The notes under the pieces were generated by a model. That model saw only the letters and a program-made list of their open reading frames with translations, was not told the DNA's origin and ran no database searches. DNA of 64,000 nucleotides, taken from NCBI RefSeq assembly GCF_002043095.1, contig NZ_MVOC01000008.1, forward strand, positions 58,729 through 122,728, read 5' to 3'. Position 1 is the first letter of the stretch, and each line of letters begins with the position of its first letter. Made by a program: the position numbers and the translations under genes. This stretch comes from Mycobacterium sp. AT1. GTDB lineage: Bacteria > Actinomycetota > Actinomycetes > Mycobacteriales > Mycobacteriaceae. This document shows, piece after piece, positions 41,993 through 50,834 of the stretch.

Positions 41993-43246
41993 ATGACGTC
42001 GGCTGACACTCTGCCACCTGTACCCGCGGTGCCGAGGACTCAAGACCGCATGTCACACGATGTGTGGCTACCGGATGAGATCGTCGAGTTGCGCGCGCAG
42101 GCCCGGGCCGCGGTGGAAAAGCAGCTGGCTCCCCGGGCGCGGGAGATCGGGCAGCGGGAGGAATCCCGCGACAGTTTTCCCTGGGATGCCTTTCGCGGAC
42201 TGGCCGACGAAGGACTGTTCGCCGTGCCCTTTGGCTCCGATTTCGGCCGGGGCCTGCAGCATCCGATGCTCGGCACGTGCACCGTCACCGAGGAGATCGC
42301 CTACCATTCGTCGTCGATGGCCGGCGTGTACGACGGTCAGTGCATTCTGGTTCCGCAGACCCTGACCTATGCCAGCGACGCCCTGCGTACCCGGTTGATC
42401 CCGGAATTGATCAGCGGCCGAACGGCGTTCTCGTTCGCGACCACCGAGCCCGAGACCAGCTCCGATCTGACCGCCGAACGGATGCAGACCGTCGCCGAGG
42501 AGACCCGCGAAGGCTTCGTCGTGAACGGCCGAAAGCGGTGGATCACCAACAGCATTGTGGCCGGCTGGGTTTCGGTGCTGGTACGTGCCGGCGCCGGGAG
42601 CAACCGGGCCACGATGCTACTGGTCGACCTATCCTCACCCGGCGTACGAATTGGTGCACCCGACCTCAAGATGGGACACCGCGGTCAGATCACCGCCGAT
42701 ATCGTGTTCACCGATGTCGTCGTCCCGCACGAGAATCTCCTAGGTGCCGCGGGCGGCGGGCTCGGTGTCGCATTGTCGGCACTCGTGCGCGGCCGGATCG
42801 GGATCGGCGCTGCCGGGGTCGGAGTGGCGCAAGCCGCCCTGGACCTCGCCGTCCAACGACTGCGGACCCGGCAGGTCTTCGGCGGCCCGCTGGGCGCGAT
42901 GCAGCACTGGCAATTCACCATGGCCCAGCGCGCCACCGAAATCGAGTGTGCCCGCACCTTGTATCAGAAGGCGGCGACCCTGCTCGACCGTGGTGACCGC
43001 AGCGCCGAACCTGAAGCGGCCATGGCGAAGGCCTACGGCACCCGCCTGGCCAACGACCTGGTGCGCGAAGCCATCCAGATCCACGGCGCAGTGGGCTTCG
43101 CCCGGCAGGTCGCGGAATCCGGCGAGTCCGTCCGACTCGAAGAAATGTACCGGGACGCCAAGATTCTCGAAATCTTCGAAGGCGCAAACGAACTCCAGCA
43201 GTGGATCATCGCTCGTCAGCTCATTGGGCGTGACGTGACGGGCTGA
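41993..43246 (+). CDS. Acyl-CoA dehydrogenase (FadE-type)
   Basis: The 417-residue enzyme has FATTEPETSSDL as flavin-contact motif (one Gly replaced), FVVNGRKRWITNS, and the C-terminal ILEIFEGANELQQWIIARQLIG, in which the Glu of FEG is the catalytic base of short/medium-chain enzymes. It thus differs from the two other acyl-CoA dehydrogenases here, which use the internal Glu. ATG 41993 has GAGGAGG upstream. It forms a rightward operon with the GMC oxidoreductase. After it, 195 bp (43247-43441) contain no recognisable element before the convergent thiolase-like gene. Confidence 0.9.
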   Translation: MTSADTLPPVPAVPRTQDRMSHDVWLPDEIVELRAQARAAVEKQLAPRAREIGQREESRDSFPWDAFRGLADEGLFAVPFGSDFGRGLQHPMLGTCTVTEEIAYHSSSMAGVYDGQCILVPQTLTYASDALRTRLIPELISGRTAFSFATTEPETSSDLTAERMQTVAEETREGFVVNGRKRWITNSIVAGWVSVLVRAGAGSNRATMLLVDLSSPGVRIGAPDLKMGHRGQITADIVFTDVVVPHENLLGAAGGGLGVALSALVRGRIGIGAAGVGVAQAALDLAVQRLRTRQVFGGPLGAMQHWQFTMAQRATEIECARTLYQKAATLLDRGDRSAEPEAAMAKAYGTRLANDLVREAIQIHGAVGFARQVAESGESVRLEEMYRDAKILEIFEGANELQQWIIARQLIGRDVTG

Positions 43247-43441
43247 AACCCACGACGCATAGACGGTCCCTCATGCGCCAACCCGTGACGTAGTCGCCGA
43301 GGATGTCGATCGTTCCGCCACACAATGACCCCAACATAGGTCGACCGGTCACGAATCAGGTGAGACCCTCGATACCGAATACGTCGACGTAGCCGGCGCG
43401 AACTGCTCGCCAACTTCGTGGCGCGCGTCCCAGCACCGACC

Positions 43442-44638
43442 TCAGCGCCCGAGTTCGCGTCCGACGATCGAGACGAACGAGACGCAGCCGCCAGGACGCC
43501 CGCCCAGATTGTGGGTCAGCGCAGTGTGCGGATCGGAGAGTTGACGCTCCCCCGCCGCACCCTTGAACTGCAGCCATGCCTCATAGAGCATGCGCAGGCC
43601 GCTGGCACCGACGGGATGACCAAAGGACTTGAGTCCACCATCGGGATTGATCGGTAGGCGGCCGTCGGCGTCGAATTCGCCGCCAAGCACGTCCTTCCAG
43701 CCCTGCCCGCTCTCGGAGAAGCCCAGGTCCTCCATCAGCACGATCTCGGTCGGGGTGAAGCAGTCGTGCACCTCGGCCATCGACAGCTGGCTGCTCGGAT
43801 CGCTGATTCCGGCCTGGTCGTACGCATCTCGCGCGGCGCGGACCACTTCGGGGAACGTGGTGTAGTCGAAGGCCGAGTCGAACGAGCCCCGGGTTGAACC
43901 CGCTACCAGAGACAGGCCCTTGACGTACATCGGGGTGTCGGTGTACTCCAAAGCCCGGTCCGCCGGGACGATGAGCGCACATGCCGCACCGTCGGAGACG
44001 CCCGAACAATCGAAGACACCGAGACGGCCGGCGACCTTGACGGCCTTCTCGATGGTCTCCGGGGCCACCGGTGAGCGGAACTGCGCCTTGGGGTTTCGTG
44101 ATCCGTTGTCGTGATTCTTCCAGGCGACGTGAGTCATCGCCGCCCGCATTTCGTCGGGGTGAACGCCGTGTTTGGCGCAGTAGGCGGGATCCAGCAGCGA
44201 GAACGCCGCTGGCGCGGTCATCGACAATTCCGGCGAGGTGCCATCGCCGGGCGGGTCGCTGCGCATCAGACCGGAGAAACCGGAGTCCTTGAGCTTCTCG
44301 ACGCCGACGGCCATCACGACGTCATAGGCGCCCGAGGCCACGCCGTAGCACGCATTGCGAAACGCCTCGGAGCCGGTGGCACAGTAGTTCTCGACCCGCG
44401 TGACGGGTTTGTCGTCGGTCGAGATCGCCCGACTCAGCGTGAGACCGGACTGACCGGAATTCAGCGTGCCAAGCCAATACGCGTCGATATCGTTCTTGGC
44501 GATGTTCGGCGTCGACCCGATGCACTCACCGAACGCCTCGAGGATGAGGTCCTCGGTCGAGCTGTCCCAGCGCTCGCCGAAGCGTGTGCATCCCATCCCG
44601 ACGACTGCGACCTTGTCGGTAATCCCGCGGCTAGCCAT
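43442..44638 (-). CDS. Thiolase-like lipid-transfer protein (Ltp/SCP-x thiolase type)
   Basis: The 398-residue thiolase fold has Cys86 in ENYCATGSEAF, SMAEVHDCFTPTEIV, KSFGHPVGASGLRM and the C-terminal NLGGRPGGCVSFV. This arrangement is that of the nondecarboxylating SCP-x/Ltp branch, in which Ltp2 acts with a DUF35 partner as an aldolase in steroid side-chain removal and archaeal members act with DUF35 and HMG-CoA synthase. It overlaps by eight bases the gene at 44631-46007, which carries a DUF35 domain, so a physical complex is likely. Whether it is a thiolase or a retro-aldolase cannot be decided. Confidence 0.85.
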   Translation of the reverse strand: MASRGITDKVAVVGMGCTRFGERWDSSTEDLILEAFGECIGSTPNIAKNDIDAYWLGTLNSGQSGLTLSRAISTDDKPVTRVENYCATGSEAFRNACYGVASGAYDVVMAVGVEKLKDSGFSGLMRSDPPGDGTSPELSMTAPAAFSLLDPAYCAKHGVHPDEMRAAMTHVAWKNHDNGSRNPKAQFRSPVAPETIEKAVKVAGRLGVFDCSGVSDGAACALIVPADRALEYTDTPMYVKGLSLVAGSTRGSFDSAFDYTTFPEVVRAARDAYDQAGISDPSSQLSMAEVHDCFTPTEIVLMEDLGFSESGQGWKDVLGGEFDADGRLPINPDGGLKSFGHPVGASGLRMLYEAWLQFKGAAGERQLSDPHTALTHNLGGRPGGCVSFVSIVGRELGR

Positions 44639-46007
44639 CGTTCCCCGATTCTCCGTCGTTCAACAGATGCGACTTCCAGAAGTAGTCATGCACACCACCG
44701 GCGGTGAACAGGCGCCGGAACGTGAAGGCCACCCTGGCACCCACTCGTAGTTCCGCCGGCTGAGCATCGGTGACCTCGATGGTGCAGCGTCCGCCGCCGT
44801 CGACGTCGACGACGGCCTGGATCATCGGTGGCGACGGTGAGTACGCAAGATGGTCGACCGTGTGGGTGACGATGCTGCCCTGCAACTTCGACACCGGAGC
44901 GGGGTCCATCTCATCGAGGGCTCCGCAGTTTCGACAGACCCGAATGGACGGAAGATGCACGAAACCACAATTGCGGCAACGCGTTCCGGAGAAGCCGAAC
45001 TTCCATTGCCCGGCACGGGCAGCTGGAGGCGCGGCAGGGCGATCGGGCTCCGGTCGCCGCGGCGGCTCGAGTTCTACCAGTCCGTGCCAGGACAGATAAG
45101 TCAAGTGCGGCACCGTGATGCCGCCTGAGCGCTGCGCGCTGACCGGCGCCGCCTGCCGAGCCGACGGCAACGACTCCGTAGTACGCAACAACAGGGCGTC
45201 ACAGCCGTCGTATGCGGTGATCACCAGGATCGTCTCGCCGGGAGCGGCGACATCGAGAGCCGAGCACAGTGCGATAGCGGCATCGGCAGCGCCGGAGAAC
45301 CCGACGGGTGACACGTGGGTGGCCTTGCCCGCCTTGACCAGAGTCGGGATTCGCTTGGTGATCGCACTGTTGGGGCAGGCGACCGCAACGTGATCGACCT
45401 CAGCCAGACCGGCCTCGTCGAGAATCCTGTCAACCGCCGTACGGATGAGCGCCGCATAGTGATCGGCGCCGAAGCGTTCCTCCCACTGTTCACCGGTGAC
45501 CGATCGCGGCGACCGCCACCGATCGAGGAACTCCGCCGACAGTGAACTGCTCGCCACGATCTCGGCGATCGCCGGGCCCGCACCGAACAGCAGGGCCGCG
45601 GCGCCGTCACCACCGAGACGTTCATCCGCGGATCCGGGCCGCCCGACCCGGACATCGGCGCTGACCGCCAGGCCTCCGGTCGACGCCGCCGATCGCCACG
45701 CGGCGACCGTGCTACGACCAGTGCCACACAGGTCGGTCGCGAATGCACTCTCGGGCAATCCCAATGCGGCGTGGATCGCCACGGCATTGGTCTTGTCGGC
45801 GTAGGCCGGGCTGCTCGTGGCGAAGTAGAGATTGGTCGGTAGCGACTGTCCGCGGATGGCCTGGGCGCTGGCGGCGACCGCCATGGTCGTGCTGTCCTCG
45901 TCATAGGACGCGACGACGCGGTCACCCTTGCGCAGGCCGATGTCACCGCCAGCCAACCGGCGACGCGGGAGGTAGGCGCCGTAGGCCAGCAATCCCGTGG
46001 TCGCCAT
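44631..46007 (-). CDS. HMG-CoA-synthase-like/ketoacyl-synthase-fold protein fused to DUF35 zinc-ribbon OB domain
   Basis: The 458-residue protein has two parts. Residues 1-about 320 are a thiolase-superfamily fold like 3-hydroxy-3-methylglutaryl-CoA synthase, starting LLAYGAYLPRRRL and with Cys94 in FATDLCGTGRST. The HxP motif expected for the catalytic His is not evident (AVACPNSAITKR stands there). Residues 344-361 form a zinc ribbon (Cys344, 347, 358, 361), followed by a DUF35 OB-fold (VSKLQGSIVTHTVDHLAY, VAFTFRRLF). ATG 46007 overlaps the thiolase stop. In archaea separate thiolase, HMG-CoA synthase and DUF35 proteins form one complex; here two of them are fused. Confidence 0.82.
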   Translation of the reverse strand: MATTGLLAYGAYLPRRRLAGGDIGLRKGDRVVASYDEDSTTMAVAASAQAIRGQSLPTNLYFATSSPAYADKTNAVAIHAALGLPESAFATDLCGTGRSTVAAWRSAASTGGLAVSADVRVGRPGSADERLGGDGAAALLFGAGPAIAEIVASSSLSAEFLDRWRSPRSVTGEQWEERFGADHYAALIRTAVDRILDEAGLAEVDHVAVACPNSAITKRIPTLVKAGKATHVSPVGFSGAADAAIALCSALDVAAPGETILVITAYDGCDALLLRTTESLPSARQAAPVSAQRSGGITVPHLTYLSWHGLVELEPPRRPEPDRPAAPPAARAGQWKFGFSGTRCRNCGFVHLPSIRVCRNCGALDEMDPAPVSKLQGSIVTHTVDHLAYSPSPPMIQAVVDVDGGGRCTIEVTDAQPAELRVGARVAFTFRRLFTAGGVHDYFWKSHLLNDGESGNDG

Positions 46008-47212
46008 CAGACTCCCCGGAAGACTGCGGCGATACCCTGGCCGCCACCGATGCACATGGTCTCCAGCGCCAATCCCCCACCACGGGTTTGCAATTCATGC
46101 AGCATGGTGGTGAGGATTCGCACGCCGGTGGCACCGATGGGATGGCCGAGCGAGATTCCGGAGCCGTTGACGTTGAGCCGGTCTTCGACGTCGGAGAGCT
46201 TGAGCCCCCATCCGGACAGCACCGCGAGCACCTGCACCGCAAAAGCCTCGTTGATCTCGATCAGGGAGAGATCGTCGAAGCCGAATCCGGTCTTGCCGAA
46301 CAGCTTGTCCACCGCGCCGACCGGACCGATACCCATCCGCGACGGCTCGCATCCCATCGCCGCCCAGCCCTCGAGGTATCCGATGGGTTCCAGACCGAGC
46401 TCTTCGAGTTTGTCTTCGGCCACCACCAAACATGCTGCGGCAGCGTCGTTTTGCTGACTGGAGTTGCCTGCGGTGACCGTGCCACCGGGCGTGATCGTGC
46501 GCAACTTCGCCAACGATTCCGCCGTGGTGTCGGGGCGGATGCCCTCGTCACGGTCGAACACGAAGGGCTCGCCCCGGCGCTGCGGAACCTCGACGGTCAC
46601 GAGTTCGGCATCGAAGGCACCGCGGGCCACGGCAGCGGCTGCCCGCTGGTGGCTGCGTGCGGCGAAGGCATCAGCGGCCTCGCGGTCGATGCCGTAGTCA
46701 GCTGCGAGGTTTTCGGCGGTCTCGATCATTCCGCTGATCTCACCGAAACGCCAGGTGGGCTGCGACCTTTCGCGACCGCGATCAAGACGGTCGTAGAGCA
46801 CCTGGTTGCCCGACCGGGCACCCCAGCGGGCGGTGGTCGTGTAGTGCTCGATATTGCTCATCGATTCCACACCGCCGGCGATCACGACATCGGCGGCGCC
46901 CGTCTGCACGGTCATCGCCGCAGTGATGACGGCCTGCAGTCCGCCGCCACAGCGGCGGTCGATCTGCAGACCCGGCACCGTGATGGGCAGGTTCGCGTGC
47001 AGGGCCACCCACCGTCCGATGCACGGGGCTTCGGAGTTGGCATAGGACTGCGCGAAGACGACGTCCTCGACGCGCTCCGGGTCGACGCCACTGCGCTGCA
47101 CCGTGGCCTCGACCACCTTGGCGGCCAGATCCTCGGCACGCATGGGCCTCAGGCTGCCGCCGAAGGTGCCGACAGCAGTGCGCACCGGGGCGACGATCGC
47201 TGCGCGCCTCAT
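46007..47212 (-). CDS. Acetyl-CoA acetyltransferase / thiolase (FadA-type)
   Basis: The 401-residue thiolase has Cys88 in DRRCGGGLQA, the His in SLGHPIGATG and a C-terminal catalytic Cys in TMCIGGGQG, so all three residues are intact. It is likely a true degradative thiolase. ATG 47212 overlaps the stop of the 83-residue gene and has GGAG six bases upstream; a GTG at 47224 is an alternative. It shares the operon with three crotonases and a dioxygenase and would perform the final cleavage of a beta-ketoacyl-CoA. Confidence 0.92.
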   Translation of the reverse strand: MRRAAIVAPVRTAVGTFGGSLRPMRAEDLAAKVVEATVQRSGVDPERVEDVVFAQSYANSEAPCIGRWVALHANLPITVPGLQIDRRCGGGLQAVITAAMTVQTGAADVVIAGGVESMSNIEHYTTTARWGARSGNQVLYDRLDRGRERSQPTWRFGEISGMIETAENLAADYGIDREAADAFAARSHQRAAAAVARGAFDAELVTVEVPQRRGEPFVFDRDEGIRPDTTAESLAKLRTITPGGTVTAGNSSQQNDAAAACLVVAEDKLEELGLEPIGYLEGWAAMGCEPSRMGIGPVGAVDKLFGKTGFGFDDLSLIEINEAFAVQVLAVLSGWGLKLSDVEDRLNVNGSGISLGHPIGATGVRILTTMLHELQTRGGGLALETMCIGGGQGIAAVFRGV

Positions 47213-47460
47213 TCGCCGCTCCACCGATCGGCGGAAGGATCGAGCAGTTGGGCCATCTTGCCCTCGGGCAGCCAGACGATGGTCTCCAGCTCCAGTGCGT
47301 CGAGATAACGCACCCGTCCGGTCCGGAGGTCCTCGAGCCGAAGCCGTGGCGAGTTCCCCGCATTGTCGATGTTGACCGATACCTGGGCGAATTCGCTTTC
47401 CACCAACGGGCCGATACCCGGCACGCTCAGGGGTACGTCCCCGCTGAACTCGATGGACAT
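47209..47460 (-). CDS. Small conserved-looking protein of unknown function
   Basis: The 83-residue acidic protein reads MSIEFSGDVPLSVPGIGPLV, then VNIDNAGNSPRLRLEDLRTGRVRYLDALELETIVWLPEGKMAQLLDP. It is beta-rich with no membrane segment or cysteine. I do not recognise the family. Its ends overlap the thiolase start and the dioxygenase beta-subunit stop, so it is certainly translated in this operon. Its place next to the dioxygenase suggests an accessory part of that system, but this is only inference from position. Confidence 0.7.
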   Translation of the reverse strand: MSIEFSGDVPLSVPGIGPLVESEFAQVSVNIDNAGNSPRLRLEDLRTGRVRYLDALELETIVWLPEGKMAQLLDPSADRWSGE

Positions 47461-47993
47461 CAGATCAAGAACCCGAGAGTCGGGAGCGGCTTGTCCTTGT
47501 TCACCAGAACCACCTTCTTGTACGACAGCCGCAGCTCGCCGTCGACGCGGCGCAGGCGGTAGGTCACCCGGCCGGCCCAGGACCGGTCGGCGCGGTCATG
47601 GGATTCGAAGACCACGAAGTTGGCGCCAACTTCCAGGTCCACGCCGCCATTGGAAACCGCCCGTCCGCCAAGGATTTCGACGTTGGAGATCAGCCGCCGC
47701 AGATTCGACGGCGGTGCCTGCGCATAGCGTCGGCCCGTCCGCAACTGCTTGAGCCGGGTGGAGATACGGCTGCGATTGTCGTAGTACACCGACATCACCT
47801 GCAGCGGATCCGGTCCGTCGTTACCGGCCGGAACCCAGTACAACGCGTCGTCGGTCCACAACGCCTCCCACGAGTCATAGTCGCTCTCGTCGGCGAAGCG
47901 CGCCTCGCGGAACAGGAACTGCTCGACCTCGCGGACGTCGAATCCCTCGGGTACCGAAACCAACTCAGAGGTTGCGTCGATCGCGCTGGTCAT
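47460..47993 (-). CDS. Aromatic-ring-hydroxylating dioxygenase beta subunit
   Basis: The 177-residue NTF2-fold protein has the beta-subunit pattern VEQFLFREARFADESDYDSWEALWTDDALYWVPAG, then IEILGGRA-type and VTYRLRRVDGELRLSYKKVVLVNKDKPLPTLGFLI at the end. Beta subunits are structural partners of the Rieske oxygenase alpha subunit in a hexamer. ATG 47993 overlaps the alpha-subunit stop (four bases) and has GGAGG upstream. No ferredoxin or reductase gene lies in this operon, so electrons must come from elsewhere. Confidence 0.88.
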   Translation of the reverse strand: MTSAIDATSELVSVPEGFDVREVEQFLFREARFADESDYDSWEALWTDDALYWVPAGNDGPDPLQVMSVYYDNRSRISTRLKQLRTGRRYAQAPPSNLRRLISNVEILGGRAVSNGGVDLEVGANFVVFESHDRADRSWAGRVTYRLRRVDGELRLSYKKVVLVNKDKPLPTLGFLI

Positions 47994-49246
47994 TCCGCCT
48001 CCATCAACGATGCGTAGTGCGACCAGAAGCCGCGCATGCCGGTCTCGTCGGTCGCTCCACCGATGGTGAAACCGTTCTCGTCGGTGGTCTCGCGTTGCAA
48101 GCCTCGACGGATCTGCAGCCATTCCGGCTGCAGCGCTTCCAGACCCAACTGATTGCGTTCATACATCTCGGTGTCGTCGGCCAGCAACATGCCGGCCGGT
48201 CCCACCGACCCGACGCACTGGGACACCATGCGCTTGTTCAACTCCGGTGCGCCTACCAGTTGGACCGCAGTGGAGTACTGGGTGCACTGGTTGAACGCCA
48301 CGGGCTGGATGTTGAACACCTGGATCTCGGCGATGAACAGGTTGGGGAAGACCATCACGTGGGGTGCACCCTCGATGAGGATCTGCTCGGCGTCTTCGCC
48401 GTGCAGTGCCCGCATCGCCGCGACGTAGTCCGGCACCCGCTCTTCGGTGGTGCCAAACCAGCGCATGGGCTCGGCGAACTTGCGGAACTCGGGGCGCAGG
48501 TCGTTCTCGCTGTGGCCATTGCCCAGGTCGCGCGTGACGGCGGTCGAGGCGTCGCTGTAGAGCGGAGCGATGGTGCTGCCAGTGACACCGAAGATCGACC
48601 CGTGCACGAATTGCGGGTGATAACCGTCGGTCTCGTTCTCAGCCAACAACTTCCAATTCGAGTGGGTCTCGTGCCCGAGCCAGCCGGCCGTCAGTTCGAC
48701 GCGGCCTTCCGGTGAGAGTCGCACCAACCGGTCGATCTCACCGGCGGCAGCACCGAGATGCTCGATCAGCGAGGGACCGTCCTCGGCGAAGCTGCCGAAC
48801 ACGAAGCCCTGATACGAATCGACCCGTGTCACGCGACCCATCGCGAGATCGAGCTTGCGAGTGCCGTAACCCTTGTAGAACGGAAACCCGATGAGCTCGC
48901 CGGTATTGCGGAACGTCCACCCGTGTAGCGGGCAGCGGAAGGTCGACGAGTTGCCCTTGGCGTCGTCGCACACCTGGTTACCGCGGTGTGCACACCTGTT
49001 CAGAAGCAGGTGGACCTGCCCGTCGCGATCACGGGTCATGATGACGTCCTGCAGGCCGAGCTTCTTGCGCACGTAATCACCGGGTTGGCTGACTTCGCTC
49101 TCGTGACCGACGAATACCCATGTGCGGTACCAGATCTTCCGCAATTCCTCGGCGAAGAGCCCTGGGTCGGTATAAAGCGAAGCGTGCACCTTGTCCCGCT
49201 GGATCAGCGGTGCGACTCGGCTGGTCCCCGTCAGTCCTGAAGTCAT
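47990..49246 (-). CDS. Aromatic-ring-hydroxylating (Rieske) dioxygenase alpha subunit
   Basis: The 418-residue alpha subunit has a Rieske 2Fe-2S site at Cys85, His87, Cys105 and His108 (NRCAHRGN and RCPLHGW), and the mononuclear iron site at Asp207, His210 and His215 in NETDGYHPQFVHG, with Asp207 as the bridge. It would insert both atoms of O2 into an aromatic or unsaturated ring. In this operon with crotonases and thiolases it probably starts ring attack on a CoA-linked or free intermediate. It overlaps the first crotonase gene by four bases. Confidence 0.93.
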   Translation of the reverse strand: MTSGLTGTSRVAPLIQRDKVHASLYTDPGLFAEELRKIWYRTWVFVGHESEVSQPGDYVRKKLGLQDVIMTRDRDGQVHLLLNRCAHRGNQVCDDAKGNSSTFRCPLHGWTFRNTGELIGFPFYKGYGTRKLDLAMGRVTRVDSYQGFVFGSFAEDGPSLIEHLGAAAGEIDRLVRLSPEGRVELTAGWLGHETHSNWKLLAENETDGYHPQFVHGSIFGVTGSTIAPLYSDASTAVTRDLGNGHSENDLRPEFRKFAEPMRWFGTTEERVPDYVAAMRALHGEDAEQILIEGAPHVMVFPNLFIAEIQVFNIQPVAFNQCTQYSTAVQLVGAPELNKRMVSQCVGSVGPAGMLLADDTEMYERNQLGLEALQPEWLQIRRGLQRETTDENGFTIGGATDETGMRGFWSHYASLMEAE

Positions 49247-50037
49247 TCCCCAACTCCTCTAGTGGTACCGAAAACGGCAGAACGCTTTTCTGCGAACGCG
49301 GTGATGCCCTCGACGAAGTCGTCGCTGCCGAAGAGTGCAGCCTGCTCGGCCGCCTCCCGGTCGAGGACGGCCAACGGTGAGAGACCGGGCGCTTCGGCAA
49401 GCAACGACTTGATGACGGCCAACGCCTCAGCCGGACCGGCAGCCAGGCGCGTCGCATCCTCCAGCGCAGCGGCGCGTGCGGTCCCCGTCTCGACGAGCGC
49501 ATCGACGAGCCCGATCTCCAACGCTTCCTGCGCTCCAATTGTTTTGGGAAGCAGCAGCATCTGGCGGGCACGTGCGATGCCGACGCGTGTGGGCAGCGAG
49601 ACGTATGCGCCCATGTCGCCGGCCAGTCCGACCCTGGTGAACGTCGTTGCGAACTTGGCATCCTGCGCGGCCACCACGCGGTCACACGCGGCGGCCAGAG
49701 CGGTGCCTGCGCCGAACGCCGCTCCTTCGACCGCGGCGACGACGGGCTTACCGGTGCTCCAGATGGCGCGGATGACGCGCTGCGCGAGATTCGCGCGCTG
49801 TAGCGCCTCCTCGGTACCCATTCGCTGCATCGATGCGATGTCGCCGCCGGAGCAGAATGCCCGGCCGGCACCGGTCAAGACGATGGCGCGGACGCCCGCG
49901 TCAGCGGCGGCGGCCTCGATCGCGTCAGCCAGCGCCAATCGCAACGGGATGTCGATCGCGTTGAGCTTCTCGGGGCGGTTCAGCGTCACCACCGCAACGG
50001 CACCGATCTGCTCGGTCAGCACAGCAGCGGTGGTCAC
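49243..50037 (-). CDS. Enoyl-CoA hydratase/isomerase (crotonase) A
   Basis: The 264-residue crotonase has SGGDIASM for the oxyanion hole and VEGAAFGAGTALAAACDRVV for the substrate channel. The two hydratase Glu positions are Thr and Arg (GAGTALA, TTFTRVGL), while AGDMGAYVSLP has an Asp in the isomerase position. It is thus more like PaaG/dienoyl-CoA isomerases or a hydrolytic crotonase. Four-base overlaps on both sides show tight coupling with the dioxygenase and the next crotonase. Confidence 0.88.
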   Translation of the reverse strand: MTTAAVLTEQIGAVAVVTLNRPEKLNAIDIPLRLALADAIEAAAADAGVRAIVLTGAGRAFCSGGDIASMQRMGTEEALQRANLAQRVIRAIWSTGKPVVAAVEGAAFGAGTALAAACDRVVAAQDAKFATTFTRVGLAGDMGAYVSLPTRVGIARARQMLLLPKTIGAQEALEIGLVDALVETGTARAAALEDATRLAAGPAEALAVIKSLLAEAPGLSPLAVLDREAAEQAALFGSDDFVEGITAFAEKRSAVFGTTRGVGE

Positions 50038-50834
50038 TTCTGGAACCTCGGCGGCCGGCGTTCGATGACGGCTCGCAATCCTTCGAGTGCATCAGCTGTG
50101 CCGGAAAGCTCTGAAACGGTACGCGCTTCCTCGGCCAGCCGTTGCTCAACGGATGCACCCACCCCGTTCCAGACCAGGCGCTTGCTCGCCGACAGCGCCT
50201 GAGTGGGCAGCTCGACGAGCTGTGCGGCAACCTCCTCGGCTCGCACCTGAAACTGGTCGTCCGCAGCGACTTCGGTGATCAATCCGATGTCGCGGGCCTC
50301 GGCGGCGGTGATGGTCGGGTTGGTCAGCACAATTCGCATCGCCTGCCGCAGACCAACGAGTTGGGTCAGCGTCACCGACACCCCGCCATCGGGGGCCATG
50401 CCTACCCGCACCGCGCCGGAGAAGAATTTGGCCGATTCAGCGGCGATGACGATGTCGGAGGCGCACACCAGTCCGAGCCCGCCACCGCCGGCGGCGAAGC
50501 CTTGCACTGCGGTCACCACCGGGACGCGAAGCTGAATCAACGCCGCAGACGCGAGCTGCAGCCACGCTGTTGCCTCGCGCAGGTAGTTGGGCAGGTCGGC
50601 GCCCTTGGATTCGAAGGTGTGAATGTCGCCGCCGGCGCAAAAGTTGCGTCCTTCGCCGGTCAACAGGACCACGCGCACCCTCGGATCGGCGTGACAGTCG
50701 AGGATCGCTTGATGCAGCGACCTCAGCAGCTCGACGTTCAGTCCGTTGGAGACCTCGGGCCGATTTAGCCGCAGGCGCGCGATGCCGCCGTCGACGTCGA
50801 GCGCGACGGGTGTCGTGTTGTCGATGGCGGTCAT
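50034..50834 (-). CDS. Enoyl-CoA hydratase/isomerase (crotonase) B
   Basis: The 266-residue crotonase has CAGGDIHTFESKG, VQGFAAGGGGLGLVCASDIV and GMAPDGGVSVTLTQLVG. Glu is replaced by Gly in the first active-site position and by Val/Arg in the second; the Asp in PDGG is the candidate catalyst, again PaaG-like. It overlaps its neighbours by four bases. Ring-cleaving crotonases of steroid catabolism also deviate from the hydratase consensus, so hydration, isomerisation and C-C cleavage all remain possible. Confidence 0.88.
   Translation of the reverse strand: MTAIDNTTPVALDVDGGIARLRLNRPEVSNGLNVELLRSLHQAILDCHADPRVRVVLLTGEGRNFCAGGDIHTFESKGADLPNYLREATAWLQLASAALIQLRVPVVTAVQGFAAGGGGLGLVCASDIVIAAESAKFFSGAVRVGMAPDGGVSVTLTQLVGLRQAMRIVLTNPTITAAEARDIGLITEVAADDQFQVRAEEVAAQLVELPTQALSASKRLVWNGVGASVEQRLAEEARTVSELSGTADALEGLRAVIERRPPRFQK

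Noticed and set aside
45743..47308. Open frame of 521 codons on the plus strand
   Set aside because: It runs antisense to the thiolase and the HMG-CoA-synthase-like gene and shows no recognisable motif.
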